A stretch of DNA of 64,000 bases from Pseudomonas sp. SORT22 (lineage in GTDB: Bacteria; Pseudomonadota; Gammaproteobacteria; Pseudomonadales; Pseudomonadaceae): the NCBI RefSeq assembly GCF_018417635.1, contig NZ_CP071007.1, positions 1,116,501-1,180,500 of the forward strand, read 5' to 3'. The notes beneath the pieces are model-generated. The model saw nothing but the letters and a program-made list of their open reading frames with translations. It had not been told where the DNA came from and made no database searches. Each line of letters opens with the position of its first letter. The first letter of the stretch is position 1. A program made the position numbers and the translations under genes. Shown piece by piece: positions 1-8,176 of the stretch.

Positions 1-957
1 CTTGTCGGTGTCGCCAAGCTCCGGGAAGTCGTAGAGCAACTGCGCCAGGCTGACCCAGGAACCGGGGTTGACCGGCGCCACCTGCTCAAGCAGGGCCTGG
101 GCGGTTTTCTCGTCAGTCTGGCCGAGGCTGCGGTCGGCCAGGACGCGGGCCACGCTGTCGACCCGGGTGGCCGGGATTGCACCGCGCTGGTAGGCGCTTT
201 TGACTTGCTCGAGCAGCGCCGCTTGCTGCTCGGGCTGGGCGCGCTTCTGGTAGACGGTGGCCAGTTCCACGTAGCAGATGTCAGTGCTGCTCAGCGCCGC
301 TTTGCAGATGCGCTCGACCTCGTCCAGGTGCTGGTCGTAGCTGTCCTGGGTGCGGTACAGCAGGATCTGGGCCAGGCCGGCTTCGGGGTAGCCGGCGCTG
401 CGCCACGTGTCGATCTGCTGCTGGGCGTTGGTGCCGGGGAAGCTCTGCGGGTATTGCAGGTAGAGCATCGCCAGCGGGATCAGGGTGTTGCCCTCGCCAT
501 TGGCGAAGGCTTTTTTCAATAGGGTTTCGGCTTCCTGGCGCTCGGCTTCGCTGGCGTCCGGCTTGGCCGCCAGCAAACGGCCGAGGCGGGCCTGGGCGCG
601 CGGCGAGATATCAGCGGCGGCGCGGTAGGTGGCTTCGGCCTCCTTGAGCTTGGCCGGGTCGCGGGTTTCCACCTGGATATCGGCGAGGCCCACCTGGGCT
701 TCGCTGTAACCGAGGTCGGCGAGCTGGCGGTAGTTCTGTTCGGCCAGGGCGGTGTCGCCGCGCTTGAGCGCTTCATTGGCCAGGCGCTGGTCGGGCAGGC
801 CGGCACAACCGGCCAGGCTGATGGCCAGGGCCAGGCCGAGAAGGGTGCCACTGTGGGAGCGGGCTTGCCCCGCGATCGAGCACAACGCTTTGGGGAATTG
901 AGGGGCTTCATCGCGGGGCAAGCCCGCTCCCACAGTTGGGGTGTTGAGCATATTCAT
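1..957 (-). CDS. algK: AlgK, alginate export scaffold lipoprotein (3' part off the left edge)
   Basis: Outer-membrane lipoprotein with Sel1/TPR-like repeats that helps assemble the periplasmic alginate secretion complex with AlgE and AlgX. 319 codons are present and the frame is still open at base 1. After the signal region the protein reads GLPDQRLANEALKRGD, as in known AlgK, followed by TPR-like helices. A lipobox LAGC puts the lipidated cysteine at about residue 51, which is late, because a REP pair is translated in frame at about residues 9-36. The ATG at 957 has AGAGGA eight bases upstream and lies 13 bp after alg44. I found no better internal start. Function from the family is secure. 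Whether the lengthened N-terminus is tolerated is unknown. Confidence 0.9.
   Translation of the reverse strand, partial: MNMLNTPTVGAGLPRDEAPQFPKALCSIAGQARSHSGTLLGLALAISLAGCAGLPDQRLANEALKRGDTALAEQNYRQLADLGYSEAQVGLADIQVETRDPAKLKEAEATYRAAADISPRAQARLGRLLAAKPDASEAERQEAETLLKKAFANGEGNTLIPLAMLYLQYPQSFPGTNAQQQIDTWRSAGYPEAGLAQILLYRTQDSYDQHLDEVERICKAALSSTDICYVELATVYQKRAQPEQQAALLEQVKSAYQRGAIPATRVDSVARVLADRSLGQTDEKTAQALLEQVAPVNPGSWVSLAQLLYDFPELGDTDK
851..935. repeat. Inverted REP pair inside algK
   Basis: Two copies of the Pseudomonas REP, facing opposite ways: CTGTGGGAGC to CGCGAT at 851-876 and its reverse complement at 910-935, with 33 bp between. Unlike the other pairs here it lies within a coding frame. 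Both copies and the spacer are read without a stop in the algK frame, adding REP-encoded residues VGAGLPRD and IAGQARSHS to the protein. Confidence 0.95.
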
Positions 958-969
958 GGGCAGATCCTC

Positions 970-2136
970 TTAGAGCCCACGGGCCACGGCTTTATCGATC
1001 AGCCAGTCCAGCGACGGGCCTCGATTGCTGTCTACCGCCACCGGGCGGCCGGCCAGTTCGCTGGGCAGCGATTCGTCCGGCTTGATCTGCACGCGGATGT
1101 CCGAGGACAGGTCTTCGCTGTTCAGGCTGCTACTGCTGACGATCTGCCCGGTACGGGTCTGCTCTTCGCCAGCGACGGTGAAGTGCACGCGCGAGCCTGG
1201 TTTGACGTCGTCGAACTGGCGGTAGCTGAAGCGCGCTTCGACCGTGGGAATGGTGGTGCGCGGGACCAGCTGGAAGATCACCTGGCCCTTGCTTGCATAC
1301 TGGCCGTCATCCACCAGCTGGCGGGCGACCACGCAATCGCAGGGGCTGGTCAGGGTGCCGCTCATCTGTTTGCCGAACAGCTCCTCGACCTTGGCCGGCT
1401 CCAGTTGCTGGTCATCCAGGTGGCCTTTGAGCATGTCCAGCATGCTGGTGCTGAACGAGGCCAATGGCGCGCCCTTGACTACCTGGCCGCCGCTCTCCAC
1501 CAGTCCCTGCACGGTGCCGTCGCGGGGCATGGTGACGTTGCTGGTCGGTACGCTGACCACCCCGGCCTGGGCATGGCTGACGAAGTACAGGCCGTACACC
1601 GACTTGGCGATAAAGCCGAAGGCGGCAACGCCAACCACGAACACGCCGAGGCTGAAGGTCACCGCCCGCAAGCGGCCGAAGGCGCTCATCCCGCCGCTGG
1701 CGTCTTTCTGTTTGCGCGCCTTGGTGAAGTTGTCACGCTGCAGGGTACTGAGTACGTCGCCGATGGTGATCAGTTCGCCCGACAGGTGCGAGGTGATGAT
1801 GTGGCGCAGGGTGGCGATGTCGCGGGGTTCGAGGTTCTGGAACTGCACGCCGGCGCGGCCGCTGGAGGGGTCGAAGGAGCGCACCTGGAACTCGATGTCC
1901 ATGGCCAGGCCGAGCTTGTCGACGGTGAACTGCAAGCGCCCGCGCAGCACTTCGCCGACTTTCAACGGGTGCTTGGCATGGAAGCTCAGGCCGCCGGCGG
2001 AAAGGTCGTCGACCTTCACTTCGAGGGTTTCGCGGTTCTCCCCCAGGTAGCGCAGCTTGGCCGGGATGCGTACCCGGGCGTGCTGGCGCTGGGCTTCGGA
2101 CTCATGCACGACATTGACGTTCACGGCGGTATTCAT
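970..2136 (-). CDS. alg44: Alg44, c-di-GMP receptor of the alginate synthase
   Basis: Inner-membrane co-polymerase that works with Alg8 and activates alginate polymerisation when c-di-GMP binds. The N-terminal PilZ domain shows R17 and R21 (RQHAR) and the DDLSAGG motif with D44, S46 and G49, the known ligand contacts. One membrane helix follows near residues 165-190 (SLGVFVVGVAAFGF), then a periplasmic membrane-fusion-protein-like domain. I chose the ATG at 2136 (388 aa, close to the 389 of P. aeruginosa) because the upstream in-frame extension is not conserved in character and AGGA sits at ribosome-binding distance. It lies 37 bp after alg8 and 13 bp before algK, so it is co-transcribed. Confidence 0.97.
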   Translation of the reverse strand: MNTAVNVNVVHESEAQRQHARVRIPAKLRYLGENRETLEVKVDDLSAGGLSFHAKHPLKVGEVLRGRLQFTVDKLGLAMDIEFQVRSFDPSSGRAGVQFQNLEPRDIATLRHIITSHLSGELITIGDVLSTLQRDNFTKARKQKDASGGMSAFGRLRAVTFSLGVFVVGVAAFGFIAKSVYGLYFVSHAQAGVVSVPTSNVTMPRDGTVQGLVESGGQVVKGAPLASFSTSMLDMLKGHLDDQQLEPAKVEELFGKQMSGTLTSPCDCVVARQLVDDGQYASKGQVIFQLVPRTTIPTVEARFSYRQFDDVKPGSRVHFTVAGEEQTRTGQIVSSSSLNSEDLSSDIRVQIKPDESLPSELAGRPVAVDSNRGPSLDWLIDKAVARGL

Positions 2137-2173
2137 GGCGATTTGTTCCTGTTTAATCCAATCGGGTTCCGGC

Positions 2174-3664
2174 TCACACGACCATGAACAGCACAGCAAT
2201 GAAGATGCTGGCCGCCGAGAAGGTCATGGTCCGGGAGGACCAGGTGTTGAACCATTGTTGAAAGCTGGCGAGGTCGCGCTTGAGGGCAGTGGGCTGGCGG
2301 GTCCAGGACTGCTTGTCGAGGCGGAAGAACACGTAGATCTTCATGATCGCGCCGACGATCTGGTTGTAATAAAGAATCAGCGGGTAGGCCGGGCCGATGT
2401 TGTGGCCCGAGCACAACAGCATCAGGGTCAGGATCAGCCGGGTGATGCCGATCCACAGCAGGTACACCAGCAGGAACGCCGGGCCGAACTTGAGGCTGGC
2501 GATCACCGCGACGGTCAGGCCCAGCAGGCTGGTCCACATCGACACGCGCTGGTCGAACAGCACCACGCTGGTGAACAGGCCCAGGCGGCGGATGCCCAGG
2601 CCCAGGGCGCGGGAGTTCTGCCGCAGGTTGTTGCCGTACCAGCGGTACATCAGTTTGCGGCTGGCCTTGATGAAGCTCTTTTCCGGCGGGTGCTCGACCG
2701 TGTTGATCGCCGCGTCCGGCACGTAGAAGGTGTCGTAGCCCAGGCGCATGAGGCTGAACCAGCTCGACTTGTCGTCGCCGGTGAGGAACTTGAAGCGGCC
2801 CAGGCGCCAGTGCTGCAGCGAGTCGTTCTCGACGTCGGCGATGAACTCGGGGTTGGTCACCACGGCGGCGCGGAACACCGACATGCGTCCGGTCATGGTC
2901 AGCACGCGCTTGGACAGGGCCATCGAGCACATGTTGATGTGGCGCTGGGCGAAGCGCAGCTTGTGCCACTCGCTCATGATGTAGCCGCCACGTACTTCAC
3001 AGAATTCGTTGGTGGTCAGGCCGCCGACATTGCCGAACAGCTTGAACCAGGGCACGGTCTTGCGCACCACGCCTTCGCCGAGCACGGTGTCGCCATCGAT
3101 CACCGCGACCACGGCGTTTTCATCCGGCAGGTGGCGGGAGATGGCCCGAAAGCCGTAGGCCAGTCCGTCGCGCTTGCCGGTACCGGCAATGCGCACGAAG
3201 TCGAGGGTTACGCGCTGCGGCGGGTTGTATTTCTCCCACAGGCTTTTCACCAGCAGTTCGTCGGACATTTCCACCAGCGAACAGACCACAGTGGTCGGGT
3301 AGCCGCAGTCGATCGCTTCGCGGATCACCGAGCTGTAGACCTGGGCGGTGGTCAGGGCATCGATGCGAAAACTGGTGACCATCAGGTACACATGAGACGG
3401 GTCGGCCGCGCTACCGAGCTTGCGCACCTTGCGCCGCAGGTAGGGGTAGACCAGGTAGAGAAACAGCATGCCGCGGACAAAGTGCGTGGCACCCATGGAA
3501 TAGCGCCAGATGCCGACGGCGCCGACCAGGAAAATGAAGTCCTTCGAGTCGGGGTCGAAAATGGAGTTGGGCAAGGCCAGGGCGATCAACATGAGCAGGC
3601 TCACGTAGAACAGCCAACCGGCGACCTGTAGCAGGCCGTGCTTGAGCCTGTGCATGTTCTGCAT
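2174..3664 (-). CDS. alg8: Alg8, alginate polymerase (GT2 glycosyltransferase)
   Basis: Membrane glycosyltransferase that polymerises GDP-mannuronate into polymannuronate at the inner membrane. Two N-terminal membrane helices (about 10-32 and 42-75) precede a cytoplasmic GT2 domain carrying the VIDGDT sugar-nucleotide motif and TGDDKSSW acceptor region. Further helices follow from about residue 365. The length is 496 aa. Family members begin MHRLKHGL, so the ATG at 3655 is a possible true start and has GGA eight bases upstream; the difference is three residues. It sits between algD and alg44 on one strand in the standard alginate operon order and needs Alg44 for activity. Confidence 0.97.
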   Translation of the reverse strand: MQNMHRLKHGLLQVAGWLFYVSLLMLIALALPNSIFDPDSKDFIFLVGAVGIWRYSMGATHFVRGMLFLYLVYPYLRRKVRKLGSAADPSHVYLMVTSFRIDALTTAQVYSSVIREAIDCGYPTTVVCSLVEMSDELLVKSLWEKYNPPQRVTLDFVRIAGTGKRDGLAYGFRAISRHLPDENAVVAVIDGDTVLGEGVVRKTVPWFKLFGNVGGLTTNEFCEVRGGYIMSEWHKLRFAQRHINMCSMALSKRVLTMTGRMSVFRAAVVTNPEFIADVENDSLQHWRLGRFKFLTGDDKSSWFSLMRLGYDTFYVPDAAINTVEHPPEKSFIKASRKLMYRWYGNNLRQNSRALGLGIRRLGLFTSVVLFDQRVSMWTSLLGLTVAVIASLKFGPAFLLVYLLWIGITRLILTLMLLCSGHNIGPAYPLILYYNQIVGAIMKIYVFFRLDKQSWTRQPTALKRDLASFQQWFNTWSSRTMTFSAASIFIAVLFMVV

Positions 3665-3727
3665 CCGTATCGAATGGAAGGGGCGTTGATGGCGCGCGGG
3701 GCCGGGCGGCCCCGCGCAACCTGCGGG

Positions 3728-5044
3728 TTACCAGCAGATACCTTCGGTACGGCTGCTCGGGCAGGAGGCCTTGCTCATGAAACCGACCAGGTCGATGACC
3801 TGCTTGCCGGCGGGCGCCTGCTGGGCCAGGGCGCGAAACTTCTCGTCGCGGTTGCCCAGCACGATGACGTCGGCGTGGTTGATCACCTGCTCGAAGTCAG
3901 CATTGAGCAGCGACGACACGTGAGGGATTTTCGACTCGATGTATTCCTTGTTGGCGCCGTTGACCCGCGCATACTCGACGTTGCTGTCGTAGATGTTCAG
4001 CTCGTAGCCCTTGCCGATCAGGCGTTCGGCAAGCTCCACCAGCGGGCTTTCGCGCAGGTCGTCGGTACCGGCCTTGAAGCTCAGGCCGAGCAGGGCGACC
4101 TTGCGCTTGTCGTGGCTTTCGATGATGTCGAAGGCGTTCTGTACCTGCGACTCGTTGCTGGTCATCAGCGAGTTGAGCAGTGGCGCCTTGACGTCCAGGC
4201 TGCCGGCGCGATAGGTCAGCGCGCGTACGTCCTTGGGCAGGCACGAACCGCCGAAGGCAAAGCCCGGGCGCATGTAGTACTGCGAAAGGTTCAGGGCCTT
4301 GTCCTGGCAGACCACATCCATCACGTCACGACCATCGACGCCGACCGCCTTGGCAATGTTGCCGATCTCGTTGGCGAAGGTAACTTTGGTGGCGTGCCAG
4401 ACGTTGCAGGTGTACTTGATCATCTCGGCCACTTCGATGTCCTTGCGGATGATCGGCGCGTCGAGTTCTTCGTACAGCGATTGCAGAAGGTCACCACTGG
4501 TCTTGTCCAGTTCGCCGATGACGGTCATGGGTGGCTGGTCGTAGTCCTTGATCGCGGTGCTTTCGCGCAGGAATTCCGGGTTGACCGCTACGCCGAAGTC
4601 GACGCCGGCTTTTTTCCCCGAGCAGTCTTCGAGGATCGGGATCACCACGTTCTTCACCGTGCCCGGCAGCACGGTGCTGCGTACCACGATGGTGTGGCGG
4701 CTGGATTTTTCCCGCAGTACGAAGCCGATTTCGCGGCACACCGACTCGATGTATTCCAGGCCCAGGTCGCCGTTCTTCTTGCTTGGCGTGCCGACGCAGA
4801 TCATCGACAGGTCGCTGTCGCGAATTGCCGCGGCAAAATCGGTGGTGCCACGCAGGCGGCCATTGTCGATACCCTGTTGCAACAGGGCTTCGAGCCCCGG
4901 TTCGACAATCGGCGATTTGCCTTGGTTGATCAGGTCGATCTTGGTGGTGGATACATCGACGCCAATCACTTCATGGCCACGTGCCGACAGGCAGCCAGCA
5001 CAGACTGCACCCACATAACCCAAACCAAAGATGCTGATACGCAT
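3728..5044 (-). CDS. algD: AlgD, GDP-mannose 6-dehydrogenase
   Basis: NAD-dependent four-electron oxidation of GDP-mannose to GDP-mannuronate, the committed step of alginate synthesis. The N-terminal Rossmann motif GLGYVGAVCAG is at residues 7-17, and the catalytic cysteine in GGSCLPKD falls at residue 268, the same position as in P. aeruginosa. A C-terminal UDP/GDP-binding domain follows. A GTG nine bases upstream is also in frame, but GAGGTG lies seven bases before the ATG at 5044 and overlaps the region needed by the GTG, so I use the ATG (438 aa). It is first in the operon and is preceded by a long untranslated leader. Confidence 0.98.
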   Translation of the reverse strand: MRISIFGLGYVGAVCAGCLSARGHEVIGVDVSTTKIDLINQGKSPIVEPGLEALLQQGIDNGRLRGTTDFAAAIRDSDLSMICVGTPSKKNGDLGLEYIESVCREIGFVLREKSSRHTIVVRSTVLPGTVKNVVIPILEDCSGKKAGVDFGVAVNPEFLRESTAIKDYDQPPMTVIGELDKTSGDLLQSLYEELDAPIIRKDIEVAEMIKYTCNVWHATKVTFANEIGNIAKAVGVDGRDVMDVVCQDKALNLSQYYMRPGFAFGGSCLPKDVRALTYRAGSLDVKAPLLNSLMTSNESQVQNAFDIIESHDKRKVALLGLSFKAGTDDLRESPLVELAERLIGKGYELNIYDSNVEYARVNGANKEYIESKIPHVSSLLNADFEQVINHADVIVLGNRDEKFRALAQQAPAGKQVIDLVGFMSKASCPSSRTEGICW

Positions 5045-5481
5045 CGCATTCACCTCATGTGTTTATCACGCCGGCTCAATAAATAGAGCCAGACCGGGTT
5101 GATTAACCAGCAGTTATCGGGCACACGGAGGCGTGGCAGAAAGATGTCACTTCACCGTGTGCAGGCATATAAATATCAAGTGCAAAAGTCGTTGCACTTA
5201 AAGTTGGCAGCCAAAGGCCAATAATTATGGGCGTGCCCTGTTATGCAGCCGTCTTTATTGCAGATCGGTTACCCGAAACTGCAGTGCTTGTTCTTTCAAG
5301 TGAATAAAATCCTTTGAAATCAACCACAAGGACGATTTGTAGGGGCGCGTTTCTCCTGGGTTCAACTGTGGGTCGGGTGACCGACACTCAAGTCAAAGTT
5401 GTCTGGATGCACAATGACTGTGCGCTCCAATCAATGCTGTAGGTCATCTCTCACATAACGCTCGAGAATCGTTACGGGTGG

Positions 5482-5510
5482 TATGAGCGATGGCTGAAGG
5501 GATAAGTTCC
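5482..5510 (-). promoter_or_regulatory. Candidate AlgU (sigma-22) promoter of the alginate operon
   Basis: The minus strand carries GGAACTT at 5510-5504, an exact AlgU/RpoE-type -35 element, and 17 bases further TCATA at 5486-5482, which agrees with the TCxxA -10 pattern. Position about 440 bp upstream of the algD start is compatible with the long leader known in P. aeruginosa. Assignment is by motif only. Confidence 0.5.
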
Positions 5511-5608
5511 GGGGGCGGTTCAGGGGCCGTGAAAGATTTTTTAATATTTTATCTGATGGCCATACTTTCACTTTGATAGCACTTGTCAGTTTCGTCCCTG
5601 TCTATAAA

Positions 5609-5686
5609 GGACGAACTCGAGGTGGGATGTTTTTATGCCAGTACCGGAAAATTTTTTTCAAAATTCGTCAAAAAATTACGAACGGT
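5609..5686 (-). promoter_or_regulatory. AlgR-like binding boxes upstream of algD
   Basis: Minus-strand ACCGTTCGT at 5686-5678 matches nine bases of the P. aeruginosa AlgR site core ACCGTTCGTC. A weaker copy, GTTCGTCC, lies at 5616-5609. Both are upstream of the candidate AlgU promoter, as the far-upstream AlgR sites are in P. aeruginosa. Motif match only. Confidence 0.4.
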
Positions 5687-5748
5687 CTTATGGCGTTTTG
5701 CGATAAAGCTAGAAGGGTGGTTTTTTGGCGCCAGGATTGTGGCGTATT

Positions 5749-5790
5749 TATCGCGGGACAAGTCGGGCCGCATCGCCCCGCCCCGCGATA
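5749..5790. repeat. Degenerate REP-like inverted repeat after yaaA
   Basis: TATCGCGGG at 5749-5757 is complementary to CCCGCGATA at 5782-5790. The left half continues like a damaged REP (GGGACAAGTCGGGCCGC). It begins four bases after the yaaA stop in the direction of transcription and may act as a transcript end, but no U-tract follows. Confidence 0.5.
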
Positions 5791-5794
5791 GCTT

Positions 5795-6574
5795 TTACTC
5801 GTCCGCGTGATCGCGCAGGAACACCAGGTTGTCGGCCTTCGACAGCTCGGCACTGTAGTAGTAGCCCTGCACATCGAACTGCTTGAGCTGCTCGGGATCG
5901 TTGATGCGTTCCTGGATCACGAAGCGGCTCATCATGCCGCGGGCTTTTTTGGCGTAGAAGCTGATGATCTTGTACTGGCCGTTCTTGAAGTCGCGGAACT
6001 CGGTGTTGATCACCCGCGCTTTGAGGGCATTGCGCTTGACCGCGCTGAAGTACTCGTTGCTGGCCAGGTTCAGCAGCAGGTCGTCGCCTTGCTCGGCCAG
6101 GGCCTGGTTCAGCCACTCGCTGATGCGCGTGCCCCAGAAGGCATACAGGTCCTTGCCGCGGGCGTTGGCAAGCTTGGTGCCCATCTCCAGGCGGTAAGGC
6201 TGCATCAGGTCCAGCGGGCGCAGCAGGCCGTACAGCCCGGAGAGCATGCGCAGGTGCTCCTGGGCGTAGCTGAAGTCGTCTTCGCTGAGGCTTTGCGCGT
6301 CGAGCCCGGTATACACGTCGCCCTTGAACGCCAGCAGCGCCTGCTTGGCGTTGTCCGGGGTGAAGGCTGGCGTCCAGCTGCCGAAGCGCGCGGCGTTGAG
6401 CCCGGCGAGCTTGTCGGAGAGGTGCATCAGCTCGCTGATCTGCGCCGGCGACAGCTCGCGCAACTGCACGATCAGTTCCTGGGAATCATCCAGGTACTGC
6501 GGCTGGGTGTAGCGCTGGGTTACCGGCGGGGTGTCGTAGTCGAGGGTCTTGGCGGGGGAAATCACCGTCAGCAT
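5795..6574 (-). CDS. yaaA: YaaA family peroxide-stress protein (DUF328)
   Basis: A 259-aa cytoplasmic protein of the YaaA/UPF0246 family, which in E. coli lowers free iron during peroxide stress and can bind DNA. The start [12 protein letters not shown], the central [20 protein letters not shown] block and the end with [18 protein letters not shown] are typical. I chose the ATG at 6574 because AAGGAG lies eight bases upstream; the 28-residue upstream extension in the same frame is not family-like. It is transcribed toward algD but the intervening control region makes a shared transcript unlikely. Confidence 0.95.
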   Translation of the reverse strand: MLTVISPAKTLDYDTPPVTQRYTQPQYLDDSQELIVQLRELSPAQISELMHLSDKLAGLNAARFGSWTPAFTPDNAKQALLAFKGDVYTGLDAQSLSEDDFSYAQEHLRMLSGLYGLLRPLDLMQPYRLEMGTKLANARGKDLYAFWGTRISEWLNQALAEQGDDLLLNLASNEYFSAVKRNALKARVINTEFRDFKNGQYKIISFYAKKARGMMSRFVIQERINDPEQLKQFDVQGYYYSAELSKADNLVFLRDHADE

Positions 6575-6708
6575 CAGGTCGGCTCCTTTATTCGTGGCGC
6601 CGATTCTACGGGGCGGGGGCGGCGATCTCCAGCTATCAAGGCAATAGCCACAGACCATCCCGACACTTGGCGCTATAGTGCGCGGCGAGGAAAACGGAGA
6701 GCCCGATC

Positions 6709-7836
6709 GTGCGCATTGCCCTTGTTTTACTGGCTGGCCTGTTCAGCGTCACGGCCCAGGCCGCGCCAGCCCCGGTCGCCACTTTCGACCGCAACCACTG
6801 GCCAGAGCAGCTCGACAGCCCGGCGCTGTTCGATGTCGCCTCGCGCGCCGAAATCCTCGGGTTTGCCCGGGTGCTGGCTGAAAGCGAAATGCTCGACCAG
6901 AGCGCCCTGGCGGCGCGGCTGAACCTGCGCCAGGTCAATCTGCTGTCGATCAACACGCTGCGCCAGCGCCTGTGGCAGCGCTTATGGCGCAACTACGACC
7001 TGGCGCAGAAGAGCTGCGAGCAGGATGCCTCGTTCTGTTATGCCATCGACGACCTGGGCGATTTTCGCAAGCAGACGGCAACCTTCGAAGTCGCCGCCGA
7101 CTCGTTCTACGCGAGCTGGGCCGAGCCCAGCCGGGCCTTTCACGAGCGCTACCTGGACGAGCTGCTGCGCAAGGCCGCGCTGTTCCCGCAGACCGCCAGC
7201 GAAATCGAGCGCTTCTCCGACCTTGAGCGCAATGGCGACGAGCTCAACGACCGGCTATTCATGCTGACCTTCGATGGCGGCCCATCCTTGGCGGGCGGCA
7301 GTACCGACGGCCTGGCCGAGTTCCTGCGCCGGCAACGGCTGTCGGCGACCTTTTTTGTGCTGGGCAACAGCCTGCAGAACCGGCGCGACAAGACCTCGCT
7401 TGGCGACCTGCGGGCGCTCTACCAGGGCCAGTGCGTGGGCTTGCAAGGCTGGCAGTACCGCTCCCACGGGCAGTGGCAGGGCTGGCAGGACTCGGTGCTG
7501 CGCAGCCAGGCGCGGGTGCAGGGCGACTTGCCGCAGCAGTATGTGCCGTTGTTCCGGCCGCCTTATGGCCAGCGCCGTGCCGACAGCCAGGCATTCTTCG
7601 CCGGCCAGCATTTGCAGGTGGTGTTGTGGGATATCGACGCCCAGGATCAGGGCGCGTTGAACAGCGAACAGGCGGCCCAGCGGGTGCTGACCTTGATGCT
7701 GCTGTGGCGCAAGGGGCTGATCCAGTTTCACGACGCCCAGCCCAAGGCGCAGGAGGCAGTGGCCTGGTTGCTCAAGCAAACGGCTCAGAGTGGAATTGGC
7801 TGGGAAGATTGCCGTAATTTCGGCGAAAAGCGTTGA
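6709..7836 (+). CDS. Exported polysaccharide deacetylase (NodB) family protein with altered metal motif
   Basis: A 375-aa protein with a signal peptide ([18 protein letters not shown]). An N-terminal domain of about 150 residues without recognised homology precedes a NodB-type carbohydrate esterase 4 domain. Motif 1 reads TFDGGP (residues 187-192) where the family has TFDDGP, so the usual metal-binding second aspartate is glycine. The HxxxH motif 2 is not evident (RSHGQW instead). RPPYG (283-287), WDID and FHD (340-342) match motifs 3-5. It probably folds as a deacetylase but may bind metal differently or lack activity. The start is GTG with GGAGA nine bases upstream. It is divergent from yaaA and near the alginate genes, but alginate is not N-acetylated, so the substrate is unknown. 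Confidence 0.85.
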   Translation: MRIALVLLAGLFSVTAQAAPAPVATFDRNHWPEQLDSPALFDVASRAEILGFARVLAESEMLDQSALAARLNLRQVNLLSINTLRQRLWQRLWRNYDLAQKSCEQDASFCYAIDDLGDFRKQTATFEVAADSFYASWAEPSRAFHERYLDELLRKAALFPQTASEIERFSDLERNGDELNDRLFMLTFDGGPSLAGGSTDGLAEFLRRQRLSATFFVLGNSLQNRRDKTSLGDLRALYQGQCVGLQGWQYRSHGQWQGWQDSVLRSQARVQGDLPQQYVPLFRPPYGQRRADSQAFFAGQHLQVVLWDIDAQDQGALNSEQAAQRVLTLMLLWRKGLIQFHDAQPKAQEAVAWLLKQTAQSGIGWEDCRNFGEKR

Positions 7837-8176
7837 AAGTGTAAAGTTTCGCTAAGAGGCGGGAAGGAAAGATCGCAGGCATTTCACATGACTGGATTTA
7901 TGACTGTAGCGGTGCTTTGCCCCTGCGCCAAGGGCTAATTGGCAGATCGAAAAATAAACTTCAAAAAAACGTAAAAACGCTTTTTCCGGTCATGGGTTTT
8001 GCGGTATTACGAAGACAGACCGCCGAACCCTGCAGCACAGGTGGCGTCCTACGGCCCATTCTTTGTTCGCAGCTCCCTACCCGTAACGACGCGGACCAGG
8101 GGAGAACCGGCGGCCACTTCGCGGCGCAGCACCGCTCAGGTATTGCGTCGTCTGGCTCCCACAAAGGTGACCGAGT
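7837..8176 (+). other. Intergenic leader before the PhoH gene
   Basis: A 340-bp gap between two plus-strand genes. The first 150 bp are relatively AT-rich and the last 180 bp GC-rich, running directly into the phoH start with GGTGA upstream of the ATG. I see no convincing gene, terminator hairpin or known RNA. It may hold the phoH promoter and a long 5' leader. Confidence 0.3.

Larger units (their letters stand above)
5045..5794 (-). other. algD upstream control region and leader
   Basis: This 750-bp stretch between yaaA and algD has no credible gene; the short frames in it have no ribosome-binding site or recognisable protein. It is AT-richer than its surroundings. Reading toward algD it holds AlgR-like boxes (5609-5616, 5678-5686), a candidate AlgU promoter (5482-5510) and then about 430 bp of leader. 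P. aeruginosa algD is likewise controlled from far upstream and has a leader of several hundred bases. Confidence 0.6.

Noticed and set aside
853..2187. Long plus-strand open frame across algK and alg44
   Set aside because: It is antisense to genes with clear motifs and has a composition typical of the GC-rich complementary strand.
5573..5810. Two short plus-strand frames in the algD upstream region
   Set aside because: Overlapping in different frames, no ribosome-binding site, and the region is better explained as promoter and leader DNA.
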